In this document: piece after piece, positions 52,280 to 59,979 of the stretch | Numbering within the stretch: position 1 is the stretch's first letter | Layout: each line of letters begins with the position of its first letter | NCBI RefSeq assembly: GCF_018987265.1 | Contig: NZ_CP076854.1 | Location: 248,001-312,000 of the forward strand | Direction: 5' to 3' | DNA from: Rhizobium sp. WYJ-E13 | GTDB taxonomy: Bacteria; Pseudomonadota; Alphaproteobacteria; Rhizobiales; Rhizobiaceae | DNA length: 64,000 nucleotides | The notes under the pieces: model-generated | Database searches by the model: none | What the model saw: only the letters and a program-made list of their open reading frames with translations | Told to the model about the DNA's origin: nothing | Position numbers and translations under genes: made by a program

Positions 52280-52306
52280 CTGGAGCGGACCACTATCGTG
52301 AAAAGA

Positions 52307-52331
52307 GCCGGGCGGCGTCAGGCCGCCCGGC
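52307..52331. terminator. Bidirectional terminator between glpK and the sugar ABC operon
   Basis: GCCGGGCGGC and GCCGCCCGGC form a perfect 10-bp stem with a 5-nt loop (GTCAG). On the minus strand it is followed by TCTTTTC, so it terminates the convergent ABC operon well. On the plus strand it lies 28 nt after glpK. Confidence 0.85.
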
Positions 52332-52351
52332 CTGCCTGTCTATTTGGTCGT

Positions 52352-53422
52352 TCAGGCGTCGAGTCTGCTCTGCGTCTGTCGGTCGAAGAAATGCACCTTG
52401 GGCGTAGCAAAGGACAGCTTGACGCGCTGCTCCGGAACAAGGCTCACGCGCTCGCGCACGACCCAGGTGAGCTCCTTGCCCTCGACCTCAACGGCGACAT
52501 GGGTTTCCGAGCCGGTCGGCTCGACAACTTTCACGATTGCCTCGACGCCTTCGTCTCCGCCGAGCGAAATGTCCTCAGGGCGGATGCCGAGCGTCAGCGG
52601 CTTGCCGGCGGAATTGGCCGGTGCCTGTGAGAGTTTCACACGAGCGCCGCCGGGAAGGGCGAGGCTCGGGCTACTGGAATTCTCAAGCGTGCCCTCCAGG
52701 AAATTCATTGCCGGTGAGCCGAGGAAGCCGGCGACGAAGATATTGCGCGGCCGGTCGTAGAGCTCGAGAGGGCTGCCGATCTGCTCCACCCTGCCACCCT
52801 GTAACACGACGATCTTGTCGGCCATGGTCATCGCCTCGATCTGGTCATGCGTGACATAGACGATCGTCGTCTTCAGACGTTGATGCAGGGCCTTGATCTC
52901 GGCCCGCATCTTGACGCGGAGTTTGGCGTCGAGGTTCGACAGCGGCTCGTCGAAGAGAAAGACTTTTGGGTCGCGAACAATGGCGCGGCCCATGGCGACA
53001 CGCTGGCGCTGGCCGCCCGAAAGCTGCGCCGGTTTGCGCTCCAGCAGCGGCTGCAGGCCGAGGATGGCGGCAGCTTCGGAGACTTTCCTGTCGATCTCCG
53101 GCCGCTTGGTGCCGGCCAGCTCCAGCGCAAAGCCCATGTTCTGGGCGACCGTCATCTGCGGATAGAGCGCGTAGTTCTGAAAGACCATGGCGATATCACG
53201 ATCCTTCGGCTGCAGATTATTGACGACGCGGCCGTCGATGCTGATCTTGCCGGCGCTGATCTCCTCGAGGCCGGCAATCATGCGTAACAGCGTTGACTTG
53301 CCGCAGCCCGACGGTCCGACAAGGATGACAAACTCGCCATCGGCGATCTCGACATCGATGCCGTGGATGATGTCGACCGAACCGAAGGATTTCTTGACTT
53401 TATTGATGCTCAACCCGGACAT
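52352..53422 (-). CDS. Sugar ABC transporter ATP-binding protein (UgpC/MalK type)
   Basis: A 356-residue importer ATPase with all motifs canonical: Walker [11 protein letters not shown]-loop VFQNYALYPQMT, signature [14 protein letters not shown], Walker [12 protein letters not shown] and H-loop YVTHDQIEAM, followed by a TOBE domain (about 240-350). It is the last gene of the operon binding protein-permease-permease-glycosidase-ATPase, 17 nt downstream of the glycosidase. It powers the two permeases at 54992-56772. Confidence 0.95.
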   Translation of the reverse strand: MSGLSINKVKKSFGSVDIIHGIDVEIADGEFVILVGPSGCGKSTLLRMIAGLEEISAGKISIDGRVVNNLQPKDRDIAMVFQNYALYPQMTVAQNMGFALELAGTKRPEIDRKVSEAAAILGLQPLLERKPAQLSGGQRQRVAMGRAIVRDPKVFLFDEPLSNLDAKLRVKMRAEIKALHQRLKTTIVYVTHDQIEAMTMADKIVVLQGGRVEQIGSPLELYDRPRNIFVAGFLGSPAMNFLEGTLENSSSPSLALPGGARVKLSQAPANSAGKPLTLGIRPEDISLGGDEGVEAIVKVVEPTGSETHVAVEVEGKELTWVVRERVSLVPEQRVKLSFATPKVHFFDRQTQSRLDA

Positions 53423-53439
53423 GGGCTCTCCTTCTATGC

Positions 53440-54960
53440 TTAGCGCTTTCTACGCACGCGCAGCGCTTGATGCGGCTTGCGGGGAAGCTTGACGCCGAAG
53501 GCCGCATCCGGCTTGCCACCACGCACGATCGCGCCATGACGGGTGGGATGCGGGATGGGGGCTGCGACCTTTTCGGCCGGTGTGATCGTCATCTCCCAGG
53601 TGTCGATGATATCGACGTCGTAATCGGTGCCGTCGAGCGGCAGGCCTGATGACCAGATGACCGGCTGATGCTCGCCGAGATAGATCAGCCGGAAATCGCC
53701 GTCGCCGTCCCGCGCACCTGAGACGCGTGACCAGGGCCATTCGCCGAGAACGCCGAGCGGTTCCAGCCCGTGCCTGACGTCGGCCTCGAGCAGACCGCGC
53801 AGGAAGCCGATGCGCTTCCAGGCCTCGCCGCGCAGCTCGCCGCCCTTGGCCCACCAGATCAGGTCGTCCGGATGCGAATAGGTCTCGCCATGGCCGGCAT
53901 AACCGCCGCGCGCCATGGTGATCCAGTAGCGGTGCACCAGTTCCTGGGCCGAAAGATTGCCCCAGGACTGCACGATGTCGCCCTCATATTCCGGCTCGTC
54001 GTTGACGACCGGCTTGCCATAGGCGTTGCGCCATTCCTGCGTGCGCTTGACGTCGGGGTTCTGGATGCAGGTATGCGTCACCCAGGGTTTGCGATGGTCG
54101 AAGTTTGCCGTCACGTCGCCATTATGGATCGAGCGCAGGTGCTGGTAGGGATCGTTTTCCTCCAGGATATGGAAGTAGCGGTCCCATTGCTCCATCGGCT
54201 TGGTGTCGATCAGGAAGTCGTATTCGTTGGCAAGCGACCACCAGACGTTCCTGTAGGCGGAAAGCCGCGCTGCAAGATAGGCGACATAGCGGAAATCCTG
54301 CTCGGCCGACATGTCGGCATAACCCCAGCGGTCATAGGGGTGGAAGATAATGATATCGGCCTCGATGCCGAGCGCGCAGAGGGCTGCCACCTGCCGGTCG
54401 AAATGCTGGAAGAGGGCAGGGTTCGGCCGGTCGAAATCTAGCCTGCCGTCGGCACCCGTTTCGAAGCAGGCGTGCAGGGGCTCGTTGGTATTATAGGGAT
54501 AATCCTTCGGGAAGACGCCCATGCGGATCTTGTTGAAGCGGGTTTTCTTCAGCGTCTCCAGTGTCTGGTTCTGCATCTCCAGCGGCTGATGCGTCCAGGC
54601 ATAACAGGTCGTGCCGAAGGAGAAGAAGGGCGTGCCGTCGGCATAACCGAAGTGGAACTTGTTGCGCACGCGCACCGGACCGTGATTGCCGGCGGAAGGG
54701 GCCGTTGCCGCAAACGAGCCGGTCTTGCCCTCGAGGGTAGCCGTCTTCGACCGCGTCCTGAAGGACCATTCACCCTCGGTATCGGGCATGAAGCGGATGC
54801 GGTAGATGCCGTTGCCGTCATAAAAGCCCGGCACGCGGACCTCGCGGCTCTTATGCGTGAACACGGCATCGAATGCCACGTCGAGATAGGGATTGCCTTC
54901 GGACGGGCCGGCGAAACCCGCTTCAAACACGCCCCATTTTTCGACTGCTGCATCGGACAT
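53440..54960 (-). CDS. DUF5060/apiosidase-like glycoside hydrolase
   Basis: A 506-residue intracellular glycosidase; the ATG at 54960 follows GAGGAGAGACAT. The N-terminal Ig-like DUF5060 domain (about residues 5-90: VEKWGVFEAGFAGPSEGNPY, RFMPDTEGEWSF) leads into a TIM-barrel related to apiosidases (DUF4038, GH140-like). The barrel carries FGTTCYAWTHQ, the acid/base SLANEYDF and the nucleophile in VVNDEPEYEG. A C-terminal beta-sandwich of DUF5605 type follows. There is no signal peptide, so it would hydrolyse an imported glycoside in the cytosol. Apiose-containing or other plant glycosides are plausible but unproven. Confidence 0.88.
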   Translation of the reverse strand: MSDAAVEKWGVFEAGFAGPSEGNPYLDVAFDAVFTHKSREVRVPGFYDGNGIYRIRFMPDTEGEWSFRTRSKTATLEGKTGSFAATAPSAGNHGPVRVRNKFHFGYADGTPFFSFGTTCYAWTHQPLEMQNQTLETLKKTRFNKIRMGVFPKDYPYNTNEPLHACFETGADGRLDFDRPNPALFQHFDRQVAALCALGIEADIIIFHPYDRWGYADMSAEQDFRYVAYLAARLSAYRNVWWSLANEYDFLIDTKPMEQWDRYFHILEENDPYQHLRSIHNGDVTANFDHRKPWVTHTCIQNPDVKRTQEWRNAYGKPVVNDEPEYEGDIVQSWGNLSAQELVHRYWITMARGGYAGHGETYSHPDDLIWWAKGGELRGEAWKRIGFLRGLLEADVRHGLEPLGVLGEWPWSRVSGARDGDGDFRLIYLGEHQPVIWSSGLPLDGTDYDVDIIDTWEMTITPAEKVAAPIPHPTRHGAIVRGGKPDAAFGVKLPRKPHQALRVRRKR

Positions 54961-54991
54961 ATGTCTCTCCTCGAAGAACAAGATTTCGGTA

Positions 54992-55876
54992 TCAGCCCTT
55001 GACGGCCCCGGAGGTCAGTCCGGACACGAAGTAGCGCTGGAACATGAGATAGACGATCGTCGCCGGCAGGACGGTCATGACGATCGCGGCGTTGAGCTGG
55101 CCGTAATTGCTGGAAAACTGCCCCTGGAACGACATGAGGCCGAGCGGCAGCGTCCACATGTGCTGGTCCTGTAAAAGGACGAGTGCCATGGCGAATTCGT
55201 TCCAGGTGGAGACGAAGTCGAGGATCAGCAGGGCGGCGAGAACCGGCAGGCAGACCGGCAGGAAGATCCGCCGAAAGATGGTGACATGCGTCGCTCCGTC
55301 GATGAGGGCCGCTTCCGACAGTTCCTTCGGAATGCCCTTGAAGAAGCCGTGCAGGATGAAGACCTGGTAGGGGACGCCGAAGGCGATATAGGGCAGGATG
55401 ACGCCCGGATAGGTATCGATCAGCCCGAAGGAATTCACCAGCGTGAAGAGCGGGGCCAGCATCACCTGGAAGGGGATCATCGTACCGAAGACGACGAGCA
55501 GCAGCAGCGCCTTACTGATCCTGAGCTTGATCTTGGCAAGCGCGTAAGCCGCCATCGCCGACAGCGCGAGGCCGAGCGGGACCTTGATCACGGTGATGAT
55601 GACGCTGTTGAAGAAGGAGCTTGCGAAATTGCCGCGGCTCCAGGCGTCGACATAGTTCTGGACGGCGAGTTCGGTCGGCGGCATGAATGCGCCGGTGCTG
55701 GTGACCGCAGCCGGTGTCTTCAGCGAGGTGAAGACGATGAAGACGAAGGGTGCGACCCAGATCAGCGCGACAATGATGAGCGCAATCCACAAGCCGATGA
55801 GGATGGGATCCCGCTTTAGGCGAAGGGGTTTGGTATCGATGTCGATATCATCGGCTTGCGCTCCGAGAACTGTCAC
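54992..55876 (-). CDS. Carbohydrate ABC transporter permease (MalG type)
   Basis: A 294-residue inner-membrane permease with six helices. It starts at GTG, overlapping the upstream permease stop by 4 nt. The EAA loop is PKELSEAALIDGATHVTIFRRIFLPVCLP, and it ends RYFVSGLTSGAVKG, as in MalG-type proteins. It forms the channel with the MalF-type permease. The glycosidase gene follows 31 nt later. Confidence 0.94.
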   Translation of the reverse strand: MTVLGAQADDIDIDTKPLRLKRDPILIGLWIALIIVALIWVAPFVFIVFTSLKTPAAVTSTGAFMPPTELAVQNYVDAWSRGNFASSFFNSVIITVIKVPLGLALSAMAAYALAKIKLRISKALLLLVVFGTMIPFQVMLAPLFTLVNSFGLIDTYPGVILPYIAFGVPYQVFILHGFFKGIPKELSEAALIDGATHVTIFRRIFLPVCLPVLAALLILDFVSTWNEFAMALVLLQDQHMWTLPLGLMSFQGQFSSNYGQLNAAIVMTVLPATIVYLMFQRYFVSGLTSGAVKG

Positions 55877-56772
55877 GATTCGACCTCCTCATGCTTTTGC
55901 GTCCAGCGCAGATAAGGGATGACGATCGCCATGGTGATCAAAAGCAGCACCACGGAGATCGCAGCACCGCGGCCGAAATCGAAGATCTGCATCGCCTGGG
56001 TAAAAGCCCAAAGCGCCAGCATTTGGGTCGACTGGGCGGGTCCGCCGCCGGTCAGGCCGTAGACGATATCGAAGGCCTTCAGTGACGAGATGATCGACAG
56101 CACCAGAACGATGGTGATGGTGGGGCGCAATGCCGGCAGGGTGACATGCTTGAACACGGCCCAGCGGCCGGCGCCGTCGATGCGGGCGGCTTCGACCAGC
56201 GTCTGCGAGACGTTCTGGAGACCCGCCAGGAAGAGCACCATCGAGAAGCCGACGGTCTGCCAGAGATAGGCGATGAAAACGGAATAGAGTGCAATGTCCT
56301 TGTTGCCGAGCCAGTCCTTGATCCAGGTCTGCATGCCCCATGACGTCAGTATCTGGCTGAACAGGCCGAAGAAAGGGTCGTACATCCACTTCCACATGGT
56401 GGCGACGGCGATCGGCGCGATGATGACCGGCAGGTAGAAGATCGCCCGCAGCCCGTTGCGGCCGAAAATCTTCTGGTTGAGGCTGAGAGCCAGCAGCAGC
56501 CCGACCAGCGGCGGGAAGATCAGGCTCATCAGCGTCCAGATCACGGTGTTCTTGAAGGCGACCCAGAAGACAGGATCGCGCGTGAAGATCGCCGAATAAT
56601 TCGCAAGGCCGACGAAGGGGCGTTGCGGATCGAGCCCGTTCCATTTCTGGAAGCTTATAATAACTACGTTCAGCATCGGGTAGAGCGCGAAGATCGCGTA
56701 GATGGCCAGAGCCGGGACGAGCAGGATGAAGGCCTGCACGCGCGGATCATGCGTTGTTTGGCGCAAAGACAT
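55873..56772 (-). CDS. Sugar ABC transporter permease (MalF type)
   Basis: A 299-residue permease with six helices. The ATG at 56772 follows GGAGGTGAGA and is preferred to the GTG at 56778. The EAA loop is SQTLVEAARIDGAGRWAVFKHVTLPALRP, preceded by VGFSMVLFLAGLQ and followed by GLTGGGPAQSTQML. It lies between the binding protein (95 nt upstream) and the MalG-type permease, with which it shares a 4-nt overlap. Confidence 0.94.
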   Translation of the reverse strand: MSLRQTTHDPRVQAFILLVPALAIYAIFALYPMLNVVIISFQKWNGLDPQRPFVGLANYSAIFTRDPVFWVAFKNTVIWTLMSLIFPPLVGLLLALSLNQKIFGRNGLRAIFYLPVIIAPIAVATMWKWMYDPFFGLFSQILTSWGMQTWIKDWLGNKDIALYSVFIAYLWQTVGFSMVLFLAGLQNVSQTLVEAARIDGAGRWAVFKHVTLPALRPTITIVLVLSIISSLKAFDIVYGLTGGGPAQSTQMLALWAFTQAMQIFDFGRGAAISVVLLLITMAIVIPYLRWTQKHEEVES

Positions 56773-56867
56773 TCTCACCTCCGGGGCAGGATATCCACCC
56801 TGCCGGTCTTGCGGATGCGGCGCCAGCTGACCGACAAGGTGTCGACCGGCCGGCGTATCGGGAGGAG

Positions 56868-58121
56868 TTAGGTTCTGCCGGCGATAAAGGCCTGCATCTG
56901 CTTGGCGGCTGCTGCCGGCTCTATGCTGCCGGAGGCGACATCGTTGATGACGCGGAAATATTCCGTCGTCACATCAAGCGGGAAGGCCTGGTCGCCGTTC
57001 ATGTAGATCTTGTCGTAGGTCTTGAAGATATCCAGCCACTCGGCTTCCAGAGGCTTCTGGTTGGTGTACTGGACATTCTTGTTGACCGAGATCGAGCTGA
57101 TCTGCCCGACGAGATCCTGCTGCACCTTCGTCGACAGGAAATAGTCGACGAATTTCGCAGCCATATCCGGGTTCTTGGTCTTGGTGCTGATGTAGTTGTA
57201 TTCGGCGAAACCATAGAGGCGGTTGGTGTTGGTCGGGAAGGGGAAGATCCCATAATCGTCGAGGTTTGCGCCGCTGCCCGAGAGCTGACCGACCAGCCAG
57301 TCGCCTTCCAGCATCATCGCTGCGCGGCCGGCGGTGAAGAGACTATAGGATTGCTTGTTGTCGATGCCCATGAAGGGCTGCAGCGTATAGTCCTTCGTCC
57401 ACCTGGCGAATTCGGCGAAACTGTCGGTGGCGCAGGGCTCCTTTGTCCAGTCGAGCTTCATCAGCTTCAGTTGGTCGTGCTTTTCAGCGCCGCACTTTGT
57501 TTCGAGGATCACATCCATCAGGCGCATGACGTGCCAGTTGACAGTGCCGCCGAAGGTGAAGGCCGGGATACCGGCTGCCTTTAGCTTGTCGGCTGCCGCC
57601 AGAAGTTCTTCATAGGTCTTCGGCTCTTCGGTGATGCCCGCCTGCTGGAAGAGCTTCTTGTTGTAATAGACGGCCTCACCCTTGAAGGTGAAGGGCGTGC
57701 CGTGCTTGCCGCCCGGATAGAGATCGGCAAAGGCGGCAGCGGCGGGAAGCAGCTCGTCGTTCCACTTGTATTCGGTGTAATACTTGTCGAGCGGCAGCGA
57801 CAGACCGGCCTTCACATATTCGCCGCCGAGGCCAAGGCCCGCCCAGCTGAAATAGATATCCGGGCCGCGGTTGGAGCCGGCGGCAACGCGCAGCGCCGTC
57901 TTGTGCTCGTCGACGGCGCGCTGGACGATCTCGATATGGGTTCCGGGATTTGCCGCTTCGAAGTCGCTCGCCACCTTCTTCAACGCCACGTTGGCGGCAT
58001 TGTTGTCGAAGTTCAGCGTCCAGAGCGTGATATCCTCAGCCTTGACGGGGGTGACCGCGACGGCCGCGACAGCGATGGCGGCCATGCATGAAGACTTCAA
58101 TTTTGCAGAAAGCGTCAGCAT
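56868..58121 (-). CDS. Sugar ABC transporter substrate-binding protein
   Basis: A 417-residue family-1 periplasmic binding protein with a signal (SCMAAIAVAAVAVTPVKA), strong GAGGAGGACGTA ribosome site and N-terminal fold ITLWTLNFDNNAANVALKKVASDFEAANPG. Ligand-site regions such as FTFKGEAVYYNKKLFQQAG and AAMMLEGDWLVGQLSG are typical of sugar-binding members. It is the first gene of the operon and determines the ligand. The downstream glycosidase suggests a di- or oligosaccharide. Confidence 0.94.
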   Translation of the reverse strand: MLTLSAKLKSSCMAAIAVAAVAVTPVKAEDITLWTLNFDNNAANVALKKVASDFEAANPGTHIEIVQRAVDEHKTALRVAAGSNRGPDIYFSWAGLGLGGEYVKAGLSLPLDKYYTEYKWNDELLPAAAAFADLYPGGKHGTPFTFKGEAVYYNKKLFQQAGITEEPKTYEELLAAADKLKAAGIPAFTFGGTVNWHVMRLMDVILETKCGAEKHDQLKLMKLDWTKEPCATDSFAEFARWTKDYTLQPFMGIDNKQSYSLFTAGRAAMMLEGDWLVGQLSGSGANLDDYGIFPFPTNTNRLYGFAEYNYISTKTKNPDMAAKFVDYFLSTKVQQDLVGQISSISVNKNVQYTNQKPLEAEWLDIFKTYDKIYMNGDQAFPLDVTTEYFRVINDVASGSIEPAAAAKQMQAFIAGRT

Positions 58122-58249
58122 TACGTCCTCCTCTTGTAAGCTGGAGCCTTTCTTGCAGGATGCTCATTGACATGTCAACTGGTATGATGAGCTAACCATA
58201 ATTAGATCAATGTCAGTTCCCTTGCAGGCCAGGCGGCTGCGGTCGAGGA

Positions 58250-58415
58250 GAAACTGTTTGTTGGAACCCGAACATGAAGGAGCTGAGGGTCAAGATACTT
58301 AAAGTACAATGACGCTTCGCCTTTGCCTTCGATCCCAAGCGAAAAGTGTTCTCTCATACGGTGGAGCGAAAAGCAGAGTGAAGCCAGAAGGTCTTGTGAA
58401 AGCACCTAGGGATGA
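58250..58415 (+). pseudogene. Decayed Gp49/RelE-like toxin gene
   Basis: Starting at an ATG at 58274, the plus strand reads MKELRVKILKVQ, stop, then RFAFAFDPKRK. After a one-base frame slip it continues VLSYGGAKS, and after another slip SQKVL..KHLG. Intact phage-derived Gp49-like (DUF891) toxins have this same order: ELR, RFAFAFDP.R, ILL.GG.KSG, FYK.L. At least two internal stops and two frameshifts make it non-functional. No antitoxin gene follows. Opposite-strand frames here are shadows. Confidence 0.6.
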
Positions 58416-58470
58416 TCGTCTCCTGGCACGTGGTGTAGGTGGCAGGAGGTAGCAAAGCCGAGCGGTCACG

Positions 58471-58748
58471 GAGAAGCTTCAGTCCACGGTCACGGTGGTG
58501 CTCACCGACAACAGAAGGTACGGCTGCATAAATCGCCTGCAGATCGGATGCGGCGAAGAGTTCAACAACATGTACAAGGACTGCAACATCGAGGAGCAGC
58601 CGGAGATCGACTTCGTCGCACATGCTTCGACAATGGGGTCAACGCCGCGAAGGCGGCCAACATAGCCGACCTTGAGGCGCAGAACGTTGCTGCCGGAGGA
58701 CGGGATCGTCACAAATGGGAATCCCAACCAGATTCCCATAAGCAATGA
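58471..58748 (+). pseudogene. Fragment of iolD (trihydroxycyclohexanedione hydrolase)
   Basis: The plus-strand frame from 58471 reads TVTVVLTDNRRYGCINRLQ, then FNNMYKDC, then EIDFVAHASTMG. After a one-base deletion it continues NAAKAANIADLEAQNVAAG. This is the C-terminal thiamine-diphosphate-binding part of IolD, a ThDP enzyme of myo-inositol catabolism. About 85 codons remain. The rest of the gene is missing, and the frame is broken, so it is a pseudogene fragment. No other iol gene is nearby. It probably arrived or was left behind in a rearrangement. Confidence 0.75.
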
Positions 58749-58762
58749 AGCGCTCGAAGGGA

Positions 58763-58782
58763 GAGCCGGGCGAACCCGGCTC
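58763..58782 (-). terminator. Terminator after the TRAP binding-protein gene
   Basis: On the minus strand GAGCCGGG and CCCGGCTC pair perfectly around a TTCG tetraloop, 10 nt after the dctP-like stop. The downstream tract (TCCCTTCG) is only weakly U-rich, but the position at the end of the TRAP operon and the very stable tetraloop favour a terminator. Confidence 0.65.
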
Positions 58783-58791
58783 CATGGCAGA

Positions 58792-59907
58792 TCATTTCTT
58801 GGCCGCCTGAGCGGCGTACATGTAGCTGTCGTAGCTATATTCAGCGACACGGAACCATTCGAAACTCTCGTCGCGAAACTTTTTCCAGCCCGGATAGATC
58901 TTTGCCCAGGCCGGATGCTTCTGGCCGTACTCGCCGTAGAGCTCGAAGGAGGCCTTGTACGCGGCGTCCATGACGTCGCGGGGCAGGGGACGCAGCTTGA
59001 CGCCCTTGCCGACGAGCGAGCGGATAGCAGCCGTATTCTTGACGTCGTAGAGCGCCTGCATATTGATGTTCGCGGCCTTGCAAGCCGTGTCGAGCGCTGC
59101 CTTGTAGGTATCTGGCAGGCCTTCGTATTGCGACTTGTTGATGAAGAAATGGATCGTCAGGCCGCCTTCCCAGTAGGCCGGGTAGTAATAGTTCTGGGCG
59201 ATCTGGTAGAAGCCGAGCTTCTCATCATCGTAAGGACCAATCCACTCGGCGGCGTCGATCGTGCCGCGCTCAAGCGCGGGGTAGATATCGCCACCCGGGA
59301 GTTGCTGCGGTACGACGCCAAGGCGCGACATGACTTCGCCGGCAACGCCTGCGATCCGCATCTTGACACCCTTGAGATCCGCGACCGACTTGATCTCCTT
59401 GCGGAACCAGCCGCCCATTTGGGCACCTGTGGCGCCGCCCGGAATGCCGACCACGCCATAGTCCGACAAGAATTCATTGTAAGCTTCGTTGCCGCCGCCA
59501 TGATAGAGCCAGGCGTTCTGCTGTCGACCGTTCAGGCCGAAGGGGATGGTGGAACCGATCGCGAATGTCGGATCCTTGCCCGTGAAATAATAGCCGCAGG
59601 TATGGGCAAGCTCGACCGTATTCGACTTGACCGCATCGATCGCCTGGGCGCCGGGCACAAGTTCACCTGCCTGGAAGACCTGGATCTGGAACTTGCCCTC
59701 GGTGATCTTGTTCAGTGCATCGGCCATGACCACCGCACCGCCGTAGATCGTGTCGAGGTTGTTCGGGAAGCCTGATGTCAGGCGCCAGCGAAGCGTCGGC
59801 GTGCTCTGGGCGACTGCGGGAGCGGCAAGCGAAGCGCCTGCAACGGTGGCAGCGCCCGCCAGCGCGCCTTTCGTCAAGAAGCCTCTACGGCCCATGTCTT
59901 TCGTCAT
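58792..59907 (-). CDS. TRAP transporter substrate-binding protein (DctP/TakP family)
   Basis: A 371-residue periplasmic binding protein with a twin-arginine signal (MGRRGFLTKGALAGAATVAG). Family blocks include WRLTSGFPNNLDTIYGGA, GAQMGGWFRKEI, MRIAGVAGEVMSRLGVVPQQLP and ALERGTIDAAEWIGPYDDEKLG. The last of these closely matches the TakP type that binds alpha-keto acids such as pyruvate. GGAGGACAATC precedes the ATG. It is the last gene after the small and large TRAP permease subunits. A keto or related organic acid is the likely ligand. Confidence 0.92.
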   Translation of the reverse strand: MTKDMGRRGFLTKGALAGAATVAGASLAAPAVAQSTPTLRWRLTSGFPNNLDTIYGGAVVMADALNKITEGKFQIQVFQAGELVPGAQAIDAVKSNTVELAHTCGYYFTGKDPTFAIGSTIPFGLNGRQQNAWLYHGGGNEAYNEFLSDYGVVGIPGGATGAQMGGWFRKEIKSVADLKGVKMRIAGVAGEVMSRLGVVPQQLPGGDIYPALERGTIDAAEWIGPYDDEKLGFYQIAQNYYYPAYWEGGLTIHFFINKSQYEGLPDTYKAALDTACKAANINMQALYDVKNTAAIRSLVGKGVKLRPLPRDVMDAAYKASFELYGEYGQKHPAWAKIYPGWKKFRDESFEWFRVAEYSYDSYMYAAQAAKK

Positions 59908-59979
59908 GATTGTCCTCCTCTGTGGGTTAATCCTGCCACATGGAGCGCGGCAGCGATCTCAGTCCTTTCCCTGTGAACG

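Noticed and set aside
58202..58405. Minus-strand open frames around 58202-58850
   Set aside because: They are antisense to plus-strand remnants of a toxin gene and iolD and show no motif; shadows.
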